Of a stretch of DNA of 64,000 nt, positions 47,660 through 57,675 are shown piece after piece. Every line of letters starts with the position of its first letter. Position 1 is the stretch's first letter. Position numbers and translations under genes: made by a program. The notes beneath the pieces were generated by a model, which did not search any database, was not told the origin of the DNA, and was given only the letters and a program-made list of their open reading frames with translations. Location: positions 2,418,001 through 2,482,000 of the forward strand of contig NZ_CP035493.1 in NCBI RefSeq assembly GCF_004135385.1, read 5' to 3'. Origin of the DNA: Xylanimonas protaetiae (GTDB lineage: Bacteria; Actinomycetota; Actinomycetes; Actinomycetales; Cellulomonadaceae).

Positions 47660-48409
47660 ATGACCAAGAAGACGAACGAGACGACCGGGGGCCCGCGTCG
47701 CGTCCTGCTGAAGCTGTCGGGCGAGGCGTTCGGCGGCGGCTCCGTGGGCCTCGACGCCGGCGTCGTGCGCCGCATCGCCGCCGAGATCAGCGAGGCCGTG
47801 CGCCAGGGCGTCGAGGTCGCCGTCGTCGTCGGCGGCGGGAACTTCTTCCGCGGCGCCGAGCTCTCGCACGCGGGCATGGACCGCTCCCGGGCCGACTACA
47901 TGGGCATGCTCGGCACGGTCATGAACTGCCTGGCCCTCCAGGACTTCCTCGAGCAGGCCGGCACCAAGACGCGCGTGCAGACCGCCATCACGATGGGCCA
48001 GGTGGCCGAGTCGTACATCCCGCTGCGTGCGATCCGCCACCTCGAGAAGGGCCGCGTGGTCATCTTCGGCGCCGGGGCAGGCATGCCGTACTTCTCCACC
48101 GACACCGTGTCGGTGCAGCGCGCGCTCGAGGTGCGCTGCGACGAGGTGCTCATGGGCAAGAACGGCGTCGACGGCGTCTACGACTCCGACCCGCGCAAGA
48201 ACCCGGACGCGACGCGCTTCGAGCACCTCACGTACGACCACGCGCTGCGCGACAACCTGCAGGTCATGGACAACACCGCCATCGCGATGTGCCGTGACAA
48301 CGACGTGACCATGCGCGTCTTCGGCCTGGAGGGCGCGGGCAACGTGACGCGCGCGCTGCTGGGCGAGAAGATCGGCACACTGATGACGGCCGACGAGCCG
48401 ACCAACTGA
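47660..48409 (+). CDS. pyrH: Uridylate kinase
   Basis: A 249-aa UMP kinase of the amino-acid-kinase fold. Key stretches are [13 protein letters not shown] (about residues 14-26), [26 protein letters not shown] and [17 protein letters not shown]. It makes UDP in pyrimidine synthesis. ATG 47660 is chosen because homology starts with the KLSGE strand and GGTGGCGG precedes it; an in-frame upstream start adds a non-conserved basic stretch. frr follows after 14 nt. Confidence 0.96.
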   Translation: MTKKTNETTGGPRRVLLKLSGEAFGGGSVGLDAGVVRRIAAEISEAVRQGVEVAVVVGGGNFFRGAELSHAGMDRSRADYMGMLGTVMNCLALQDFLEQAGTKTRVQTAITMGQVAESYIPLRAIRHLEKGRVVIFGAGAGMPYFSTDTVSVQRALEVRCDEVLMGKNGVDGVYDSDPRKNPDATRFEHLTYDHALRDNLQVMDNTAIAMCRDNDVTMRVFGLEGAGNVTRALLGEKIGTLMTADEPTN

Positions 48410-48423
48410 CTGAGGAGCACCCC

Positions 48424-48981
48424 GTGATCGACGAGACCCTCTTCGAGGCCGAGGAGAAGATGGACAAGGCGATCGAGGTCGCCATGGAGGACTTCGCCGG
48501 CATCCGCACCGGGCGTGCGAATGCCGGGATGTTCAGCAAGATCACCGTGGACTACTACGGTGCCCCCACCCCGCTGCAGCAGCTGGCGTCGTTCAACATC
48601 CCCGAGGCGCGCACGGTGCTCATCTCGCCGTTCGACAAGGGCTCGATGGCCGTGATCGAGAAGGCGCTGCGCGACTCGAACCTGGGCGTCAACCCGTCCA
48701 ACGACGGCAACGCCATCCGCATCGTCCTGCCCGCCCTCACCGAGGAGCGTCGGCGCGAGTACGTGAAGCTCGCGAAGACCAAGGCGGAGGACGCGAAGAT
48801 CACGATCCGCAACCTGCGCCGCAAGGCCAAGGACGTGCTCGACAAGCTCGTCAAGGACGGCGACGCCGGCGAGGACGAGGTCGCGCGCGCGGAGAAGGAG
48901 CTCGAGGCCCTGACGAAGAAGCACGTCGACCAGGTCGACGTCCTTCTCGCGGGCAAGGAGAGCGAGCTGCTCGAGGTCTGA
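48424..48981 (+). CDS. frr: Ribosome-recycling factor
   Basis: A 185-aa tRNA-shaped factor that splits post-termination ribosomes together with EF-G. The coiled-coil domain has [15 protein letters not shown] (about residues 23-37) and the hinge region [33 protein letters not shown] and [13 protein letters not shown] belong to the second half. GTG start is preceded by GAGGAG. It overlaps cdsA by one base (TGATG). Confidence 0.97.
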   Translation: MIDETLFEAEEKMDKAIEVAMEDFAGIRTGRANAGMFSKITVDYYGAPTPLQQLASFNIPEARTVLISPFDKGSMAVIEKALRDSNLGVNPSNDGNAIRIVLPALTEERRREYVKLAKTKAEDAKITIRNLRRKAKDVLDKLVKDGDAGEDEVARAEKELEALTKKHVDQVDVLLAGKESELLEV

Positions 48982-49898
48982 TGACCGATCTCCCCGAACC
49001 CCTCCCGCCCGCGAGCAGGCGCGCGTCCGCCGAGCGCACGCCGCGGGCCGGCCGCAACCTCCCGGCGGCCATCGCCGTCGGCGTGCTCCTGCTCGTCGTG
49101 GTCGGAGCCTCCCTGTGGTTCCGCGCCGAGCCGTTCGTCGCCCTCGTGGCGGTGGCGGTCAGCGCGGGCCTGTGGGAGCTGCGCGCGGCGTTCCAGCGCC
49201 GCGGCATCCAGCTCCCGATCTGGCCGCTCGTCGTCGGCGGCGTCGGCATGGCCGTGTCCGCGCACGTCGGCGGGCCGGAGGCGCTACTCGTGTCGTACGT
49301 GCTCACGGTGGCCGCGGCCGCGCTGTGGCGCGTCCTCGACGGGCCCGGCAAGGACGCCCCGCGCGACGTCGCGGCGTCCGCGTTCGCGGCGACGTACGTG
49401 CCGTTCCTGGCCGGGTTCGTGGTGCTGCTGCTCGGGCAGCACGACGGCCGCTGGCTCGTGGCGCTGTTCATCCTGCTCGCGGTGGCGAACGACACGGGCG
49501 GGTACATCGCCGGCGTGCTGTTCGGCAAGCACCCGCTCGCGCCGACCGTCAGCCCCAAGAAGAGCTGGGAGGGCATGGCCGGCTCGGTCGTCCTGACGAC
49601 GGCCGTGGGCGTCGTCGGCGCCCACCTCGTGCTCGACAAGCCGTTCCTGCCGGACGGGGGGCACCCGTTGCTGGGCTCGTCGCTCGTCCTCGGCCTCGTG
49701 CTGGGCTTCATGACGGCCGTCACAGCGACGGTGGGCGACCTGGCGGAGTCGCTGCTCAAGCGCGACCTAGACTTGAAGGACATGGGTTCGCTCCTCCCCG
49801 GGCACGGGGGCGTGCTGGACCGGGTCGACTCGATCCTCGTCACCGCACCGTTCGTCTACCTCGTCCTGTCGGTGGCCGTGTCGGGTCCCGCAGCGTAA
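48981..49898 (+). CDS. cdsA: Phosphatidate cytidylyltransferase
   Basis: A 305-aa integral membrane enzyme that makes CDP-diacylglycerol for phospholipid synthesis. About eight hydrophobic segments are visible. The CDS signature is at the C-terminus: [20 protein letters not shown] then [10 protein letters not shown], with the metal-binding Asp residues. [12 protein letters not shown] precedes it. The N-terminal 30 residues are hydrophilic. It is coupled to frr and followed by rlmN after 11 nt. Confidence 0.95.
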   Translation: MTDLPEPLPPASRRASAERTPRAGRNLPAAIAVGVLLLVVVGASLWFRAEPFVALVAVAVSAGLWELRAAFQRRGIQLPIWPLVVGGVGMAVSAHVGGPEALLVSYVLTVAAAALWRVLDGPGKDAPRDVAASAFAATYVPFLAGFVVLLLGQHDGRWLVALFILLAVANDTGGYIAGVLFGKHPLAPTVSPKKSWEGMAGSVVLTTAVGVVGAHLVLDKPFLPDGGHPLLGSSLVLGLVLGFMTAVTATVGDLAESLLKRDLDLKDMGSLLPGHGGVLDRVDSILVTAPFVYLVLSVAVSGPAA

Positions 49899-49909
49899 GG
49901 AAGTCCCGC

Positions 49910-51058
49910 ATGGCCACCACCGAGGTCCGTCCAGGAGACCAGACCAAGCCGATCGCGCTCCAGATGGCGCCGCGCCGCGTCGTCAAGGCGCCGCGGCACT
50001 TCGCCGACCTCACGCACGCCGAGCGCGTCGCGGCCGTCACGGAGCTGGGACAGCAGGGGTTCCGGGCCAAGCAGCTGGCCACGCACTACTTCGCGCACTA
50101 CACCGCCGACCCCGCCGACTGGACGGACCTGCCGGCGGGCGCGCGCGACGCGCTCTCCGAGGCGCTCTTCCCGACGCTCCTGACGCAGCGCCGGACGCTC
50201 AAGGCCGACAAGGGCACCACGGTCAAGACCCTGTGGGGCCTGCACGACGGCAGCCGGATCGAGTCGGTGCTCATGCGCTACCCGCGGCGCTCCACGCTGT
50301 GCATCTCGAGCCAGGTCGGCTGCGGCATGGCGTGCCCGTTCTGCGCGACCGGGCAGCTCGGCTTCACCCGCAACCTGTCCACCGCCGAGATGCTGGAGCA
50401 GGTCCGGCTCGCCATGCGCTCGCTCGCCGTGGGCGAGATCCCGGGCGGTCCCACGCGCCTCAACAACCTCGTCTTCATGGGCGAGGGCGAGGGCCTCATC
50501 AACTACAAGGCGATCATGGCGTGCATCCGCACGCTCGTGGCCGAGGCGCCTGACGGCTTCGGCATGAGCGCCCGGAACATCACCGTCTCCACGGTCGGGC
50601 TCGTGCCGGGCATGAAGAAGCTCGCGGCCGAGGGCCTGCCGCTCACGCTCGCGCTGAGCCTGCACGCGCCCGACGACGACCTGCGCAGCGAGCTCGTGCC
50701 GATCAACACGAGGTTCAAGGTCGACGAGGCGCTCGACGCCGCCCGCGCCTACTTCGACGCGACGGGCCGCCGCGTGTCGATCGAGTACGCGCTCATCAAG
50801 GACATGAACGACCACGCCTGGCGTGCCGACCTGCTGGGCAAGAAGCTCAACGCCCGCGGCAGGGGCTGGGTGCACGTGAACCCGATCCCGCTCAACCCGA
50901 CCCCCGGGTCGATCTGGACGGCGTCGGACCGTGCCGTGGAGGCCGAGTTCGTCGCTAGGCTGCGGGGGCACGGGATCCCGACGACGGTTCGGGACACCCG
51001 GGGTTCGGACATCGACGGCGCCTGCGGGCAGCTGGCCGCCGAGGAGGAGGACGAGTGA
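49910..51058 (+). CDS. rlmN: 23S rRNA (adenine-C2)-methyltransferase RlmN
   Basis: A 382-aa radical-SAM enzyme that methylates A2503 of 23S rRNA and A37 of some tRNAs. The cluster motif CGMACPFC (CxxxCxxC) is near residue 138, the second methyl-carrier Cys near the C-terminus is in [12 protein letters not shown], and [14 protein letters not shown] and [12 protein letters not shown] are typical. The stretch usually written GMGEPL reads [10 protein letters not shown], a variant with Glu for Met and Gly for Pro. AAGGAAG precedes the ATG. Confidence 0.95.
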   Translation: MATTEVRPGDQTKPIALQMAPRRVVKAPRHFADLTHAERVAAVTELGQQGFRAKQLATHYFAHYTADPADWTDLPAGARDALSEALFPTLLTQRRTLKADKGTTVKTLWGLHDGSRIESVLMRYPRRSTLCISSQVGCGMACPFCATGQLGFTRNLSTAEMLEQVRLAMRSLAVGEIPGGPTRLNNLVFMGEGEGLINYKAIMACIRTLVAEAPDGFGMSARNITVSTVGLVPGMKKLAAEGLPLTLALSLHAPDDDLRSELVPINTRFKVDEALDAARAYFDATGRRVSIEYALIKDMNDHAWRADLLGKKLNARGRGWVHVNPIPLNPTPGSIWTASDRAVEAEFVARLRGHGIPTTVRDTRGSDIDGACGQLAAEEEDE

Positions 51059-51612
51059 GCAGCAGCTCTCTGTTCGGCACCGTGTCGGTGCTGAAGACCG
51101 GGTACGAGAAGGACGAGGTCGACGAGTTCTTCGACCACGCCCGCCAGGCGTACGAGGGCCGCACGGCCCAGCCCCTGACGGCCGCCGAGATCCAGCAGGC
51201 GACCTTCGACCTGGTGCGCGGCGGCTATGACACGCACGAGGTGGACGCCGCGCTGGACCGTCTGGAGTCGGCGTTCGTCGCCCGGCAGCGCGCCGAGTTC
51301 GTCGGCGCCCACGGCCAGGACGCATGGATGGGCGCCCTCGCCGAGCGCGCCCGCACGCTGTACGGCCGCCTGGGCCGCCCGGACGGCGACAAGTTCGCCC
51401 CGGCGGACCGCGGCCAGCAGGGCTACGACAAGGACGATGTCGACGCGCTGTGCGACCGCCTGGTCGGCTACTTCGACCGTCAGGAGCCGCTGACGTCCGC
51501 CCAGCTGCGGTCGGCGACGTTCGCCGCCGCGCGCGGCGAGGACGCCTACGCCGAGGGCCCGGTCGACGCGTTCTTCGCGCGGGCCGTGGAGGTCCTGCTC
51601 GGCGTCGAGTGA
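51055..51612 (+). CDS. DivIVA domain-containing protein
   Basis: A 185-aa protein built of three related units. Each has the DivIVA-like N-terminal motif: [20 protein letters not shown] (residue 17 onward), [19 protein letters not shown] (near 60) and [18 protein letters not shown] (near 123), with spacers that include an LTxAEI/QLR-type segment. It lacks the long coiled coil of true DivIVA/Wag31. It overlaps rlmN as GTGA. It could bind curved membrane or other division proteins; the function is unknown. Confidence 0.8.
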   Translation: MSSSSLFGTVSVLKTGYEKDEVDEFFDHARQAYEGRTAQPLTAAEIQQATFDLVRGGYDTHEVDAALDRLESAFVARQRAEFVGAHGQDAWMGALAERARTLYGRLGRPDGDKFAPADRGQQGYDKDDVDALCDRLVGYFDRQEPLTSAQLRSATFAAARGEDAYAEGPVDAFFARAVEVLLGVE

Positions 51613-51637
51613 CGCCGGCGGCGTCCCCGAGAGACGT

Positions 51638-51676
51638 CACGAGGGCATCGCGGGTCGCTCCCGCGGTGCCCTCGTG
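51638..51676 (+). terminator. Terminator after the DivIVA-like gene
   Basis: A 17-bp stem (CACGAGGGCATCGCGGG with CCCGCGGTGCCCTCGTG, one wobble) and a 5-nt loop, followed by TCGTTCC. Confidence 0.75.
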
Positions 51677-51803
51677 TCGTTCCCCGGGGTCGTCCGGCGC
51701 CGCTTGGCGAACACCTGGTGAACATCTCAGGACTCGGGGGCCGTCCTCCGGCCGCCCGCCGCTAGGTTCGACCGCGACGTCCCCGTAACCACCAGGAGGA
51801 AAG

Positions 51804-52127
51804 ATGTCCGCTCCCGCCACCGCCCCCAAGCTCACGCCCGCCGTCGCCGCCTGGGCCGACCGCCAGACCACGCCCGGCCTGGGCCTCACCGAGGCCCTCG
51901 CCGACCTGCACCAGGACTGGTCGGCCGGCCCCGCCGCCAACCACGACGAGCACCTGCGCCGCCTCGGCGCCATGAACGAGCTCGCCGACGCCCTGCGCGC
52001 CGCGACCGTCCACGCCGCCCTGGAGGCGGTCGAGGCCGGCCTGCCGGCCAAGGAGGTCGCCGCGACCGTCGGCTCCACCGCCGCCACGGTCACCAAGTGG
52101 GTCAAGGAGGCTCGTGCTGCCGCCTGA
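51804..52127 (+). CDS. Small helix-turn-helix protein, unknown function
   Basis: A 107-aa, Ala-rich helical protein. The C-terminus looks like a helix-turn-helix (GLPAKEVAATVGSTAATVTKW, positions about 82-102), similar to the DNA-binding unit of resolvases. The N-terminal part TPAVAAWADRQTTPGLGLTE is not recognised. A strong AGGAGGAAAG ribosome-binding site precedes the ATG, and TAGGTT near 51762 is a possible -10. No partner is evident nearby. Confidence 0.7.
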   Translation: MSAPATAPKLTPAVAAWADRQTTPGLGLTEALADLHQDWSAGPAANHDEHLRRLGAMNELADALRAATVHAALEAVEAGLPAKEVAATVGSTAATVTKWVKEARAAA

Positions 52128-52148
52128 GAGCCGGTAGCGTCCGCGGAC

Positions 52149-52922
52149 ATGACTGCCTTCCAGCAGATCGTCCGCGGCCCAGGTCGCAAGCCCCACCACG
52201 TCGTGGTCCGCCAGCTCGCGCGCGGCTTCGACGCGGTCAACGCCCACGTGTGGTGGAGCCACAACGACCACTTCCACGGCTGGGTCCTGCGCCGCCTCCG
52301 GGCGGCGCGGGGCCCGGCCGTCGTCGTCGACGTCGGCTGCGGCGCCGGCACGCTCGTCGCAGCCCTGCGGGCCCGCGGCGGCCGCGTGGTGGGCATCGAC
52401 CCCGACGACCTCATGGCCCGCACCGCCGCAGAGCGCTTCGCCGCCGACGACGGCGTGACGATCGCCCGCACCTCGTACTTCGACCTGGCGCGCGGCGACG
52501 GCCTCGTGCCCGCCGCCGGCGTCCGCGGCCTGACGATGATCGCCTCGTTCCACCACCTCGCCCACGAACGAGGTCTCGAGGCGACCCTCGAGCACGCCCG
52601 CGCGCTGCTCGCCCCCGGCGGGCGCCTCGTCGTCGTCGGCCTGGCCAGGCCGAGCGTGACGGCGGACTACGTCGTCGACATGGTCTCCGTGGTGCTCAAC
52701 CCGCTCATGGGGCTCGTCAAGCGGGCGCAGGGCCTGACGTTCCGGCGCGCGGCTCCCGCCGAGGCGGGCCGCAACGAGGCGGGCATGCCGGTGCGCGACC
52801 CGGACGAGACCTACACGGACGTCGCCCAGGCCGCCGCACGCGTGCTGCCGGGGGCACGCGTGCGACGCCGGCTGTGGTTCCGCTACTCGCTGGAGTGGAC
52901 GGCGGAGCGGTCCGCCGCGTAG
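52149..52922 (+). CDS. Class I SAM-dependent methyltransferase
   Basis: A 257-aa methyltransferase. SAM-binding motif I VVDVGCGAGTLVAAL is at about 59-73, motif II VVGIDPDDLMARTA near 82, and a later LAPGGRLVVVGLARPS strand. The C-terminal part has two helices that could lie on the membrane (VVDMVSVVLNPLMGLV). TAGCGT is 8 nt before the ATG. The acceptor is unknown; small-molecule or lipid methylation is possible. Confidence 0.9.
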   Translation: MTAFQQIVRGPGRKPHHVVVRQLARGFDAVNAHVWWSHNDHFHGWVLRRLRAARGPAVVVDVGCGAGTLVAALRARGGRVVGIDPDDLMARTAAERFAADDGVTIARTSYFDLARGDGLVPAAGVRGLTMIASFHHLAHERGLEATLEHARALLAPGGRLVVVGLARPSVTADYVVDMVSVVLNPLMGLVKRAQGLTFRRAAPAEAGRNEAGMPVRDPDETYTDVAQAAARVLPGARVRRRLWFRYSLEWTAERSAA

Positions 52923-52931
52923 CGGGGGCTG

Positions 52932-53747
52932 TCAGCAGCGCGGCGCCACGGGCTCCCCGGTCCCGGTGATGACGTACGCGTCCGACACCCAGTTCCGCGG
53001 TCCGATCCGGTACCAGAGGTTCGTGGTGCCGCGCGTCCCCGTGACCGTCGTCCCCCGCAGGTGGCACGTCAGCGGCACCTGCGCGGTGTTCGCGGCGAGC
53101 CCGACGGCCCGGTACCCCGTGCCGGGCCCGGAGCGGACCGTGAGCGGCTGCACGGGCGAGTCGATGGTTCCCTTCGGTGCGTTGCCCTGCCACAGGTAGG
53201 TGACCTTGATCCACGCGTTGCTGGTCAGGCGCAGCCCCTGGAGGAAGGTGCCGTCGGCGAGGTCGATGCCGGCCGGGTTGAGCACCTGCCGCCCGAACCC
53301 GTCGAGGCCCCCCGCGTACCCGAGCCGGAACGCCGCGGACGCCTGGGGCGTGCCGACGGGCAGGTCCGTCGCGAAGTGCCGGGTGGTGGACCAGTAGTCG
53401 TCGCCGATGTTCCACGGGCCGACGTCCCACACGGGTGCGTACTCGCACCGGCCCGTCGAGGGTGCGCACACGCGCACCGAGTACGCGCCCGTCCCGTCCG
53501 CCGAGAGCGCGCTCGTGGAGGGCAGGGCGACGAAGTGGTCGTTCTCCGTGATGACGTGCCCGTTCGCCGTCGTCCGGCCGACCAGGCCTTCGCGCGTGGC
53601 GAAGATCGTGTGCGTGCTGCCGTCGCTCGCGTCGGCAGCGGCAGGGGAGGCGAACGCCACGGTGGCGCCCGCCGTCAGCAGCATGACGACGCCGGTCAGG
53701 ATCCGGCGCCGAGGCCCTCTCAGGGACCGCAACTCGCAAGTGACCAT
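52932..53747 (-). CDS. Secreted protein with barrel-like and SH3b domains
   Basis: A 271-aa exported protein. A Sec signal peptide (basic [15 protein letters not shown], hydrophobic [14 protein letters not shown], AxA cut near residue 36) leads to a central region with [19 protein letters not shown] and [14 protein letters not shown], which resembles RlpA/expansin-like double-psi barrels. A bacterial SH3 domain with [17 protein letters not shown] and [17 protein letters not shown] follows. Six Cys may form disulfides. A wall-binding or wall-remodelling role is inferred. A CGTAATTACG palindrome lies 9 bp upstream. Confidence 0.75.
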   Translation of the reverse strand: MVTCELRSLRGPRRRILTGVVMLLTAGATVAFASPAAADASDGSTHTIFATREGLVGRTTANGHVITENDHFVALPSTSALSADGTGAYSVRVCAPSTGRCEYAPVWDVGPWNIGDDYWSTTRHFATDLPVGTPQASAAFRLGYAGGLDGFGRQVLNPAGIDLADGTFLQGLRLTSNAWIKVTYLWQGNAPKGTIDSPVQPLTVRSGPGTGYRAVGLAANTAQVPLTCHLRGTTVTGTRGTTNLWYRIGPRNWVSDAYVITGTGEPVAPRC

Positions 53748-53755
53748 GACAGGAA

Positions 53756-53765
53756 CGTAATTACG
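53756..53765. promoter_or_regulatory. AT-rich palindrome in the SH3/dxr divergent gap
   Basis: CGTAATTACG, a perfect 10-bp palindrome, 8 bp upstream of the minus-strand SH3-protein start. It may contain that gene's -10 or be an operator. Confidence 0.4.
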
Positions 53766-53867
53766 GCCACGCAAGGCCGCGACCTGGGGAGTTATCGGCG
53801 CGGGCCGTTGTCAAGCACCGACACGCACGAAATCGTCACGTTCCCGGCGCCTGGAAAGATGGCTGCC

Positions 53868-55031
53868 ATGCGCTCCGTCACCCTCCTCGGCTCCACCGGT
53901 TCCATCGGCACGCAGGCCATCGACGTCGTCCGCCGCCACCGCGACCGCTTCCGCGTCGAGGCCCTCAGCGCCGGCGGGGGAGACGTCGCCCTGCTCGCCG
54001 CGCAGGCCGCCGAGCTCGGCGTGCGCGCCGTCGGCGTCGCCGACCCCGCCCGGACCGACGCGCTGCGCGCGGCGCTCGCCGCCGCGGGCTCCCGGGCCGA
54101 GGTGCTCGCCGGACCCGACGCCGCGACGCAGCTCGCCGGGCGCGGCGCCGACGTCGTCCTCAACGGCATCACCGGGTCCGTAGGGCTGCGGCCCACGCTC
54201 GCGGCGCTCGCGGCGGGGTCGACGCTCGCGCTCGCCAACAAGGAGTCGCTCGTCGTCGGCGGGGCGCTCGTCAAGGCGGCGCAGCGCCGTCCGGACCAGA
54301 TCGTGCCGGTCGACTCCGAGCACAGCGCCATCGCGCAGTCGCTGCGCTCGGGCACGCACGCCGAGGTGCGACGGCTGGTCCTCACGGCGAGCGGCGGCCC
54401 GTTCCGCGGTCGGTCGCGCGACGACATCAAGGCGGTCACGCCCGACCAGGCGCTCGCGCACCCCACGTGGAGCATGGGCCCGGTCGTCACGGTCAACTCG
54501 GCGAGCCTCATGAACAAGGGCCTCGAGCTCATCGAGGCCCACCTGCTCTTCGACGTCCCGGTCGAGCGGATCACGGTCGTCGTGCACCCGCAGTCGGTCG
54601 TGCACTCGATGGTGGAGTTCGTCGACGGGTCCACCATCGCGCAGGCGAGCCCGCCCGACATGCGCCTGCCGATCGCGCTCGGCCTGTCCTGGCCCGACCG
54701 CCTCGATCCCGTCTCCGCGCCGTGCGACTGGACGCAGGCGACCGCCTGGACGTTCGAGCCGCTCGACGAGACGACGTTCCCGGCCGTCGGCCTGGCCCGG
54801 GCGGCCGCCGCCGCGTCCGCGACGCACCCCGCCGTCTACAACGCCGCCAACGAGCAGGGCGTCGCGGCGTTCCTCGCGGGCCGGATCGGGTTCCTGGACA
54901 TCGTCGACACGGTCGAGCGGGTGCTCGGCGAGCACGACGGCGTCGCGGCCGCCGCCGTCATCCTCGCCGACGTCGAGGGCGCCGAGGCGTGGGCGCGCGC
55001 CCGGGCGGACGAGCTGCTCGCGCGGCGCTGA
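53868..55031 (+). CDS. dxr: 1-deoxy-D-xylulose 5-phosphate reductoisomerase
   Basis: A 387-aa NADPH enzyme of the non-mevalonate isoprenoid pathway that makes MEP. The Rossmann motif [11 protein letters not shown] starts at residue 6, [10 protein letters not shown] marks the hinge, VDSEHSAI carries the metal ligand and GGPFRG the loop over the substrate. [19 protein letters not shown] is near the active site. ATG 53868 is chosen because AAAGAT lies 7 nt before it; ATG 53859 is possible. IspG, a later enzyme of the same pathway, is 6 kb downstream. Confidence 0.96.
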   Translation: MRSVTLLGSTGSIGTQAIDVVRRHRDRFRVEALSAGGGDVALLAAQAAELGVRAVGVADPARTDALRAALAAAGSRAEVLAGPDAATQLAGRGADVVLNGITGSVGLRPTLAALAAGSTLALANKESLVVGGALVKAAQRRPDQIVPVDSEHSAIAQSLRSGTHAEVRRLVLTASGGPFRGRSRDDIKAVTPDQALAHPTWSMGPVVTVNSASLMNKGLELIEAHLLFDVPVERITVVVHPQSVVHSMVEFVDGSTIAQASPPDMRLPIALGLSWPDRLDPVSAPCDWTQATAWTFEPLDETTFPAVGLARAAAAASATHPAVYNAANEQGVAAFLAGRIGFLDIVDTVERVLGEHDGVAAAAVILADVEGAEAWARARADELLARR

Positions 55032-55033
55032 GA

Positions 55034-55060
55034 CCGAGCATCCCCTGAGGGGCGCCTCGG
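55034..55060. terminator. Hairpin between convergent dxr and thiD
   Basis: CCGAG / CTCGG and CCCC / GGGG with an internal loop, loop TGA. Modest but well placed for both genes. Confidence 0.4.
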
Positions 55061-55061
55061 C

Positions 55062-56126
55062 TCAGCGCGCCGCCCAGCCGTGGTCGACGGGGCCGTGCCC
55101 CGACCAGGCGCCCGGCGCGCCCGGCACGCCCAGCAGCCCGGTGCCGCCGACGTGCAGCGACCGGCCGGCGGCCAGCGCGCCCGTCAGGTAGTCCTTGGCC
55201 GCCCGGACCGCCGCAGGCCACCCGCCGGCGCCCGGGCGCAGCACCGCGCACGCCGAGCTGAGCGTGCACCCGGTCCCGTGCGTGTTGCGGGTCGCGACGT
55301 GCGGGCCGGCGAGCGCGACGACGACGCCGCCCGGCCCGGCCAGGTGGTCGACGGCGAGGCGGGCGGCGGCCGCGTGGTCGCCGGTGCCGCGGGAGGCAGC
55401 CTCGCCGGGCGCCTCGGGCGCCTCGGGCGCCTCGGGCGCCTCGGGCGCCTCGGGCGCCCCGGTGGCCGGCAGGTGCCCGCCCTTGACCAGCGCCCACCGG
55501 CCGCCCGCGGGCGCGGGTGCACCCTGCGCGGCCGCGAGCGCGAGGATCGCGCGGGCCTGGTCGGCCGCCTCGGCCGCGTCGCGGGCCTCGTCGGCGCCCA
55601 GCAGGACGGCGGCCTCGGCGAGGTTGGGCGTGACGAGGTCGGCCAGCGGCAGCAGCCGCTCGCGCAGCACGGCCTCGGCCTCACGGGCGAGCAGCCGGTC
55701 GCCCGACGTCGCGACCATGACGGGGTCCAGCACCACGACGGGCGCCGCCACCCCGGCCCGGGCGGCCATGGCGCGCAGCCCCTCGATCGCGTCGGCGACC
55801 GCCCCGGCGACGGCGGCGTCGCTCGTCATGCCGATCTTCACGGCGTCGACCGCGACGTCGGCCAGCAGCGTCTCGAGCTGGGCCGTGACCATGTCGGCCG
55901 GCACGGGGTGGACGCGCGTGACGCCGACGGTCGACTGGGCCGTCAGGCCCGTGAGCACCGCGCAGCCGTAGCCGCCGAGCGCCGCGAACGTCTTGAGGTC
56001 CGCCTGGATCCCGGCGCCGCCCGAGGGGTCGGAGCCGGCGACGGTCAGGGCGACGACGGGGTGCCCGGCGGGGCGCCGGCCATTCGCCCCGTCCGCCGCG
56101 GTGCCGCCCGCGGCGGGCCGGCTCAT
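55062..56126 (-). CDS. thiD: Hydroxymethylpyrimidine/phosphomethylpyrimidine kinase
   Basis: A 354-aa ribokinase-fold enzyme that phosphorylates HMP and HMP-P for thiamin synthesis. LTVAGSDPSGGAGIQADLKT (about residues 27-46) is the substrate motif, VLDPVMVATSGDRLL the central block, and NTHGTGCTLSSA carries the catalytic Asp/anion-hole region. It is about 80 residues longer than usual, partly from an insertion at about 224-245 with (Ala-Pro-Glu) repeated about five times, coded by a 9-bp tandem repeat. The start overlaps thiE (ATGA). Confidence 0.94.
   Translation of the reverse strand: MSRPAAGGTAADGANGRRPAGHPVVALTVAGSDPSGGAGIQADLKTFAALGGYGCAVLTGLTAQSTVGVTRVHPVPADMVTAQLETLLADVAVDAVKIGMTSDAAVAGAVADAIEGLRAMAARAGVAAPVVVLDPVMVATSGDRLLAREAEAVLRERLLPLADLVTPNLAEAAVLLGADEARDAAEAADQARAILALAAAQGAPAPAGGRWALVKGGHLPATGAPEAPEAPEAPEAPEAPGEAASRGTGDHAAAARLAVDHLAGPGGVVVALAGPHVATRNTHGTGCTLSSACAVLRPGAGGWPAAVRAAKDYLTGALAAGRSLHVGGTGLLGVPGAPGAWSGHGPVDHGWAAR
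55411..55455. repeat. 9-bp tandem repeat inside thiD
   Basis: GCCTCGGGC repeated five times without a mismatch, with partial copies at both ends. On the coding strand it gives Ala-Pro-Glu units. A unit of 9 bp keeps the frame when copies are gained or lost. Confidence 0.9.
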
Positions 56127-56839
56127 CGTGCCCGCCACGCGTGCGCGAGCGCGGCCGTCGCCGCGCGCGGGTCGGGCGTGCCGCACACCGCCGAGACGAC
56201 CGCGGACCCCACGGCGCCCGCCGCGCGCAGCGCGGGCACGTCGACGGCCCGCAGGCCGCCGATGGCGACGCAGGGCGGCGCGCCCGCCGCGCGGGCGGCC
56301 GCGGCGACGGCGGCGAGCCCGTCGAGCCCGATCGCCGGGCGGGCGTCCGCCTTCGACGTCGTCGCGTGCACGGGCCCGACGCCCAGCAGGTCGAGGGTGC
56401 CGGCCGGGAGCGCGGCCGCGGCGACGGCCTCGGCGGGCGTCGTGACGCTCAGGCCCAGGTGCCGGCCGGGCCCGAGCAGCCGGCGGGCCGCCACGGGGTC
56501 GAGGTCGTGCTGGCCGACGTGCGCGCCGTCGGCGCCGATCGCGAGCGCGACGTCGACCCGGTCGTCGACGACGAGCGGCACGCCGGCCGGGCGCAGCACC
56601 GCGAGCAGTGCCTCGCCCAGCGCCGCGAGCTCGCGCGTGCTCGCGCCCGGGTCGCGCAGCTGCACGGCGGTGACGCCGCCCGCGAGGGCGGCACGCACCG
56701 TGTCGAGGACGCCCGCAGGACCGCCGCACCGCACGGTGTCGGTCACGAGGTAGACGGCCGGGTCGAACGCGCCGCGCACGCCCGGTCCCGCGGGCGAGGC
56801 GCCCGGTCTCACGGCCGCCGCGGCCAGGTCCGCGCTCAT
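56123..56839 (-). CDS. thiE: Thiamin phosphate synthase
   Basis: A 238-aa TIM-barrel enzyme that joins HMP-PP and HET-P to give thiamin phosphate. The pyrophosphate-binding [56 protein letters not shown] and [19 protein letters not shown] follow in the right order. It overlaps thiM and thiD by ATGA at both ends, forming thiM-thiE-thiD under one TPP riboswitch. The N-terminal 25 residues are a non-conserved extension. Confidence 0.95.
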   Translation of the reverse strand: MSADLAAAAVRPGASPAGPGVRGAFDPAVYLVTDTVRCGGPAGVLDTVRAALAGGVTAVQLRDPGASTRELAALGEALLAVLRPAGVPLVVDDRVDVALAIGADGAHVGQHDLDPVAARRLLGPGRHLGLSVTTPAEAVAAAALPAGTLDLLGVGPVHATTSKADARPAIGLDGLAAVAAAARAAGAPPCVAIGGLRAVDVPALRAAGAVGSAVVSAVCGTPDPRAATAALAHAWRAR

Positions 56840-57672
56840 GCCGCCGCCCCCACGGGCTCGGCCACGAGCCCGGCGCGCGCGCCGACGACGGCGGGCTCGA
56901 CGTCGTCGATCCGGTCGAGCAGCGCGACGGCGAACGACCCGGTCGTGGGTGCCGTCGCGGCCGCGAGCTCGCCCGCGACGCACATCCACGCGGTCGCCGC
57001 GGTCGCGGCCAGGAGCCGGTCGTCGGTCACCGCGGCGCACGCCGCGACGAGCGCGCCGAGCGAGCACCCCACGCCCGTCACGCGCGTGAGCAGCGGGTGG
57101 CCGGAACGCACGCGCACCACGCGGGCGCCGTCGGTGACGAGGTCCACCGCCCCGCTCACGGCGACGACGGCCCCCGACTCGCGGGCGAGGCGCAGCGCCG
57201 TGGCGCGCACGCCGTCGGGCGTGTCCAGCGAGTCGACGCCGCGCCCGCCCTGCCCGCCGGCCAGGGCCGCGACCTCCGACGCGTTGCCCCGCACGATCGT
57301 GGGCCCGACGGCGAGCAGCTCGGCCGCCAGGGCCGTGCGCAGGGGCAGCGCCCCGATCGCGACGGGGTCGAGCACCCACGGCGTCCCCGCGTCGACCGCC
57401 GCGTGCGCGGCGACGCGCATCGCGTCGGGCTGCTCGCCCTCGACGGTGCCGAGGTTGGTCAGCAGCCCGTCGGCGACGCGCGCGAACCCGCCCGCCTCGA
57501 CGGGCGTGGCGACCATCGCGGGCGCCGCGCCCGCGGCGAGCAGCACGTTCGCCGTGACGTTCGTGACCACGGTGTTCGTGATGCAGTGGACGAGCGGGCC
57601 GGTCGCCCGGACGGCGGTCACCACGCCGGCGACGTCGCCGGGGGTGAGGACGGACGGCATGACGGTGCTCAT
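56836..57672 (-). CDS. thiM: Hydroxyethylthiazole kinase
   Basis: A 278-aa salvage kinase for 4-methyl-5-hydroxyethylthiazole. The conserved start [22 protein letters not shown] (split at about 34-55), [29 protein letters not shown] and [16 protein letters not shown] with the catalytic Cys are present. It heads the salvage operon thiM-thiE-thiD. ATG 57672 follows GAAGGGAACG, part of the 3' end of the riboswitch; an in-frame start 21 nt earlier would lie inside it. Confidence 0.95.
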   Translation of the reverse strand: MSTVMPSVLTPGDVAGVVTAVRATGPLVHCITNTVVTNVTANVLLAAGAAPAMVATPVEAGGFARVADGLLTNLGTVEGEQPDAMRVAAHAAVDAGTPWVLDPVAIGALPLRTALAAELLAVGPTIVRGNASEVAALAGGQGGRGVDSLDTPDGVRATALRLARESGAVVAVSGAVDLVTDGARVVRVRSGHPLLTRVTGVGCSLGALVAACAAVTDDRLLAATAATAWMCVAGELAAATAPTTGSFAVALLDRIDDVEPAVVGARAGLVAEPVGAAA

Positions 57673-57675
57673 GAG

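Noticed and set aside
55411-55455. Repeat array in thiD as a CRISPR
   Set aside because: Units are 9 bp, directly adjacent, without spacers, and in frame within a coding gene.
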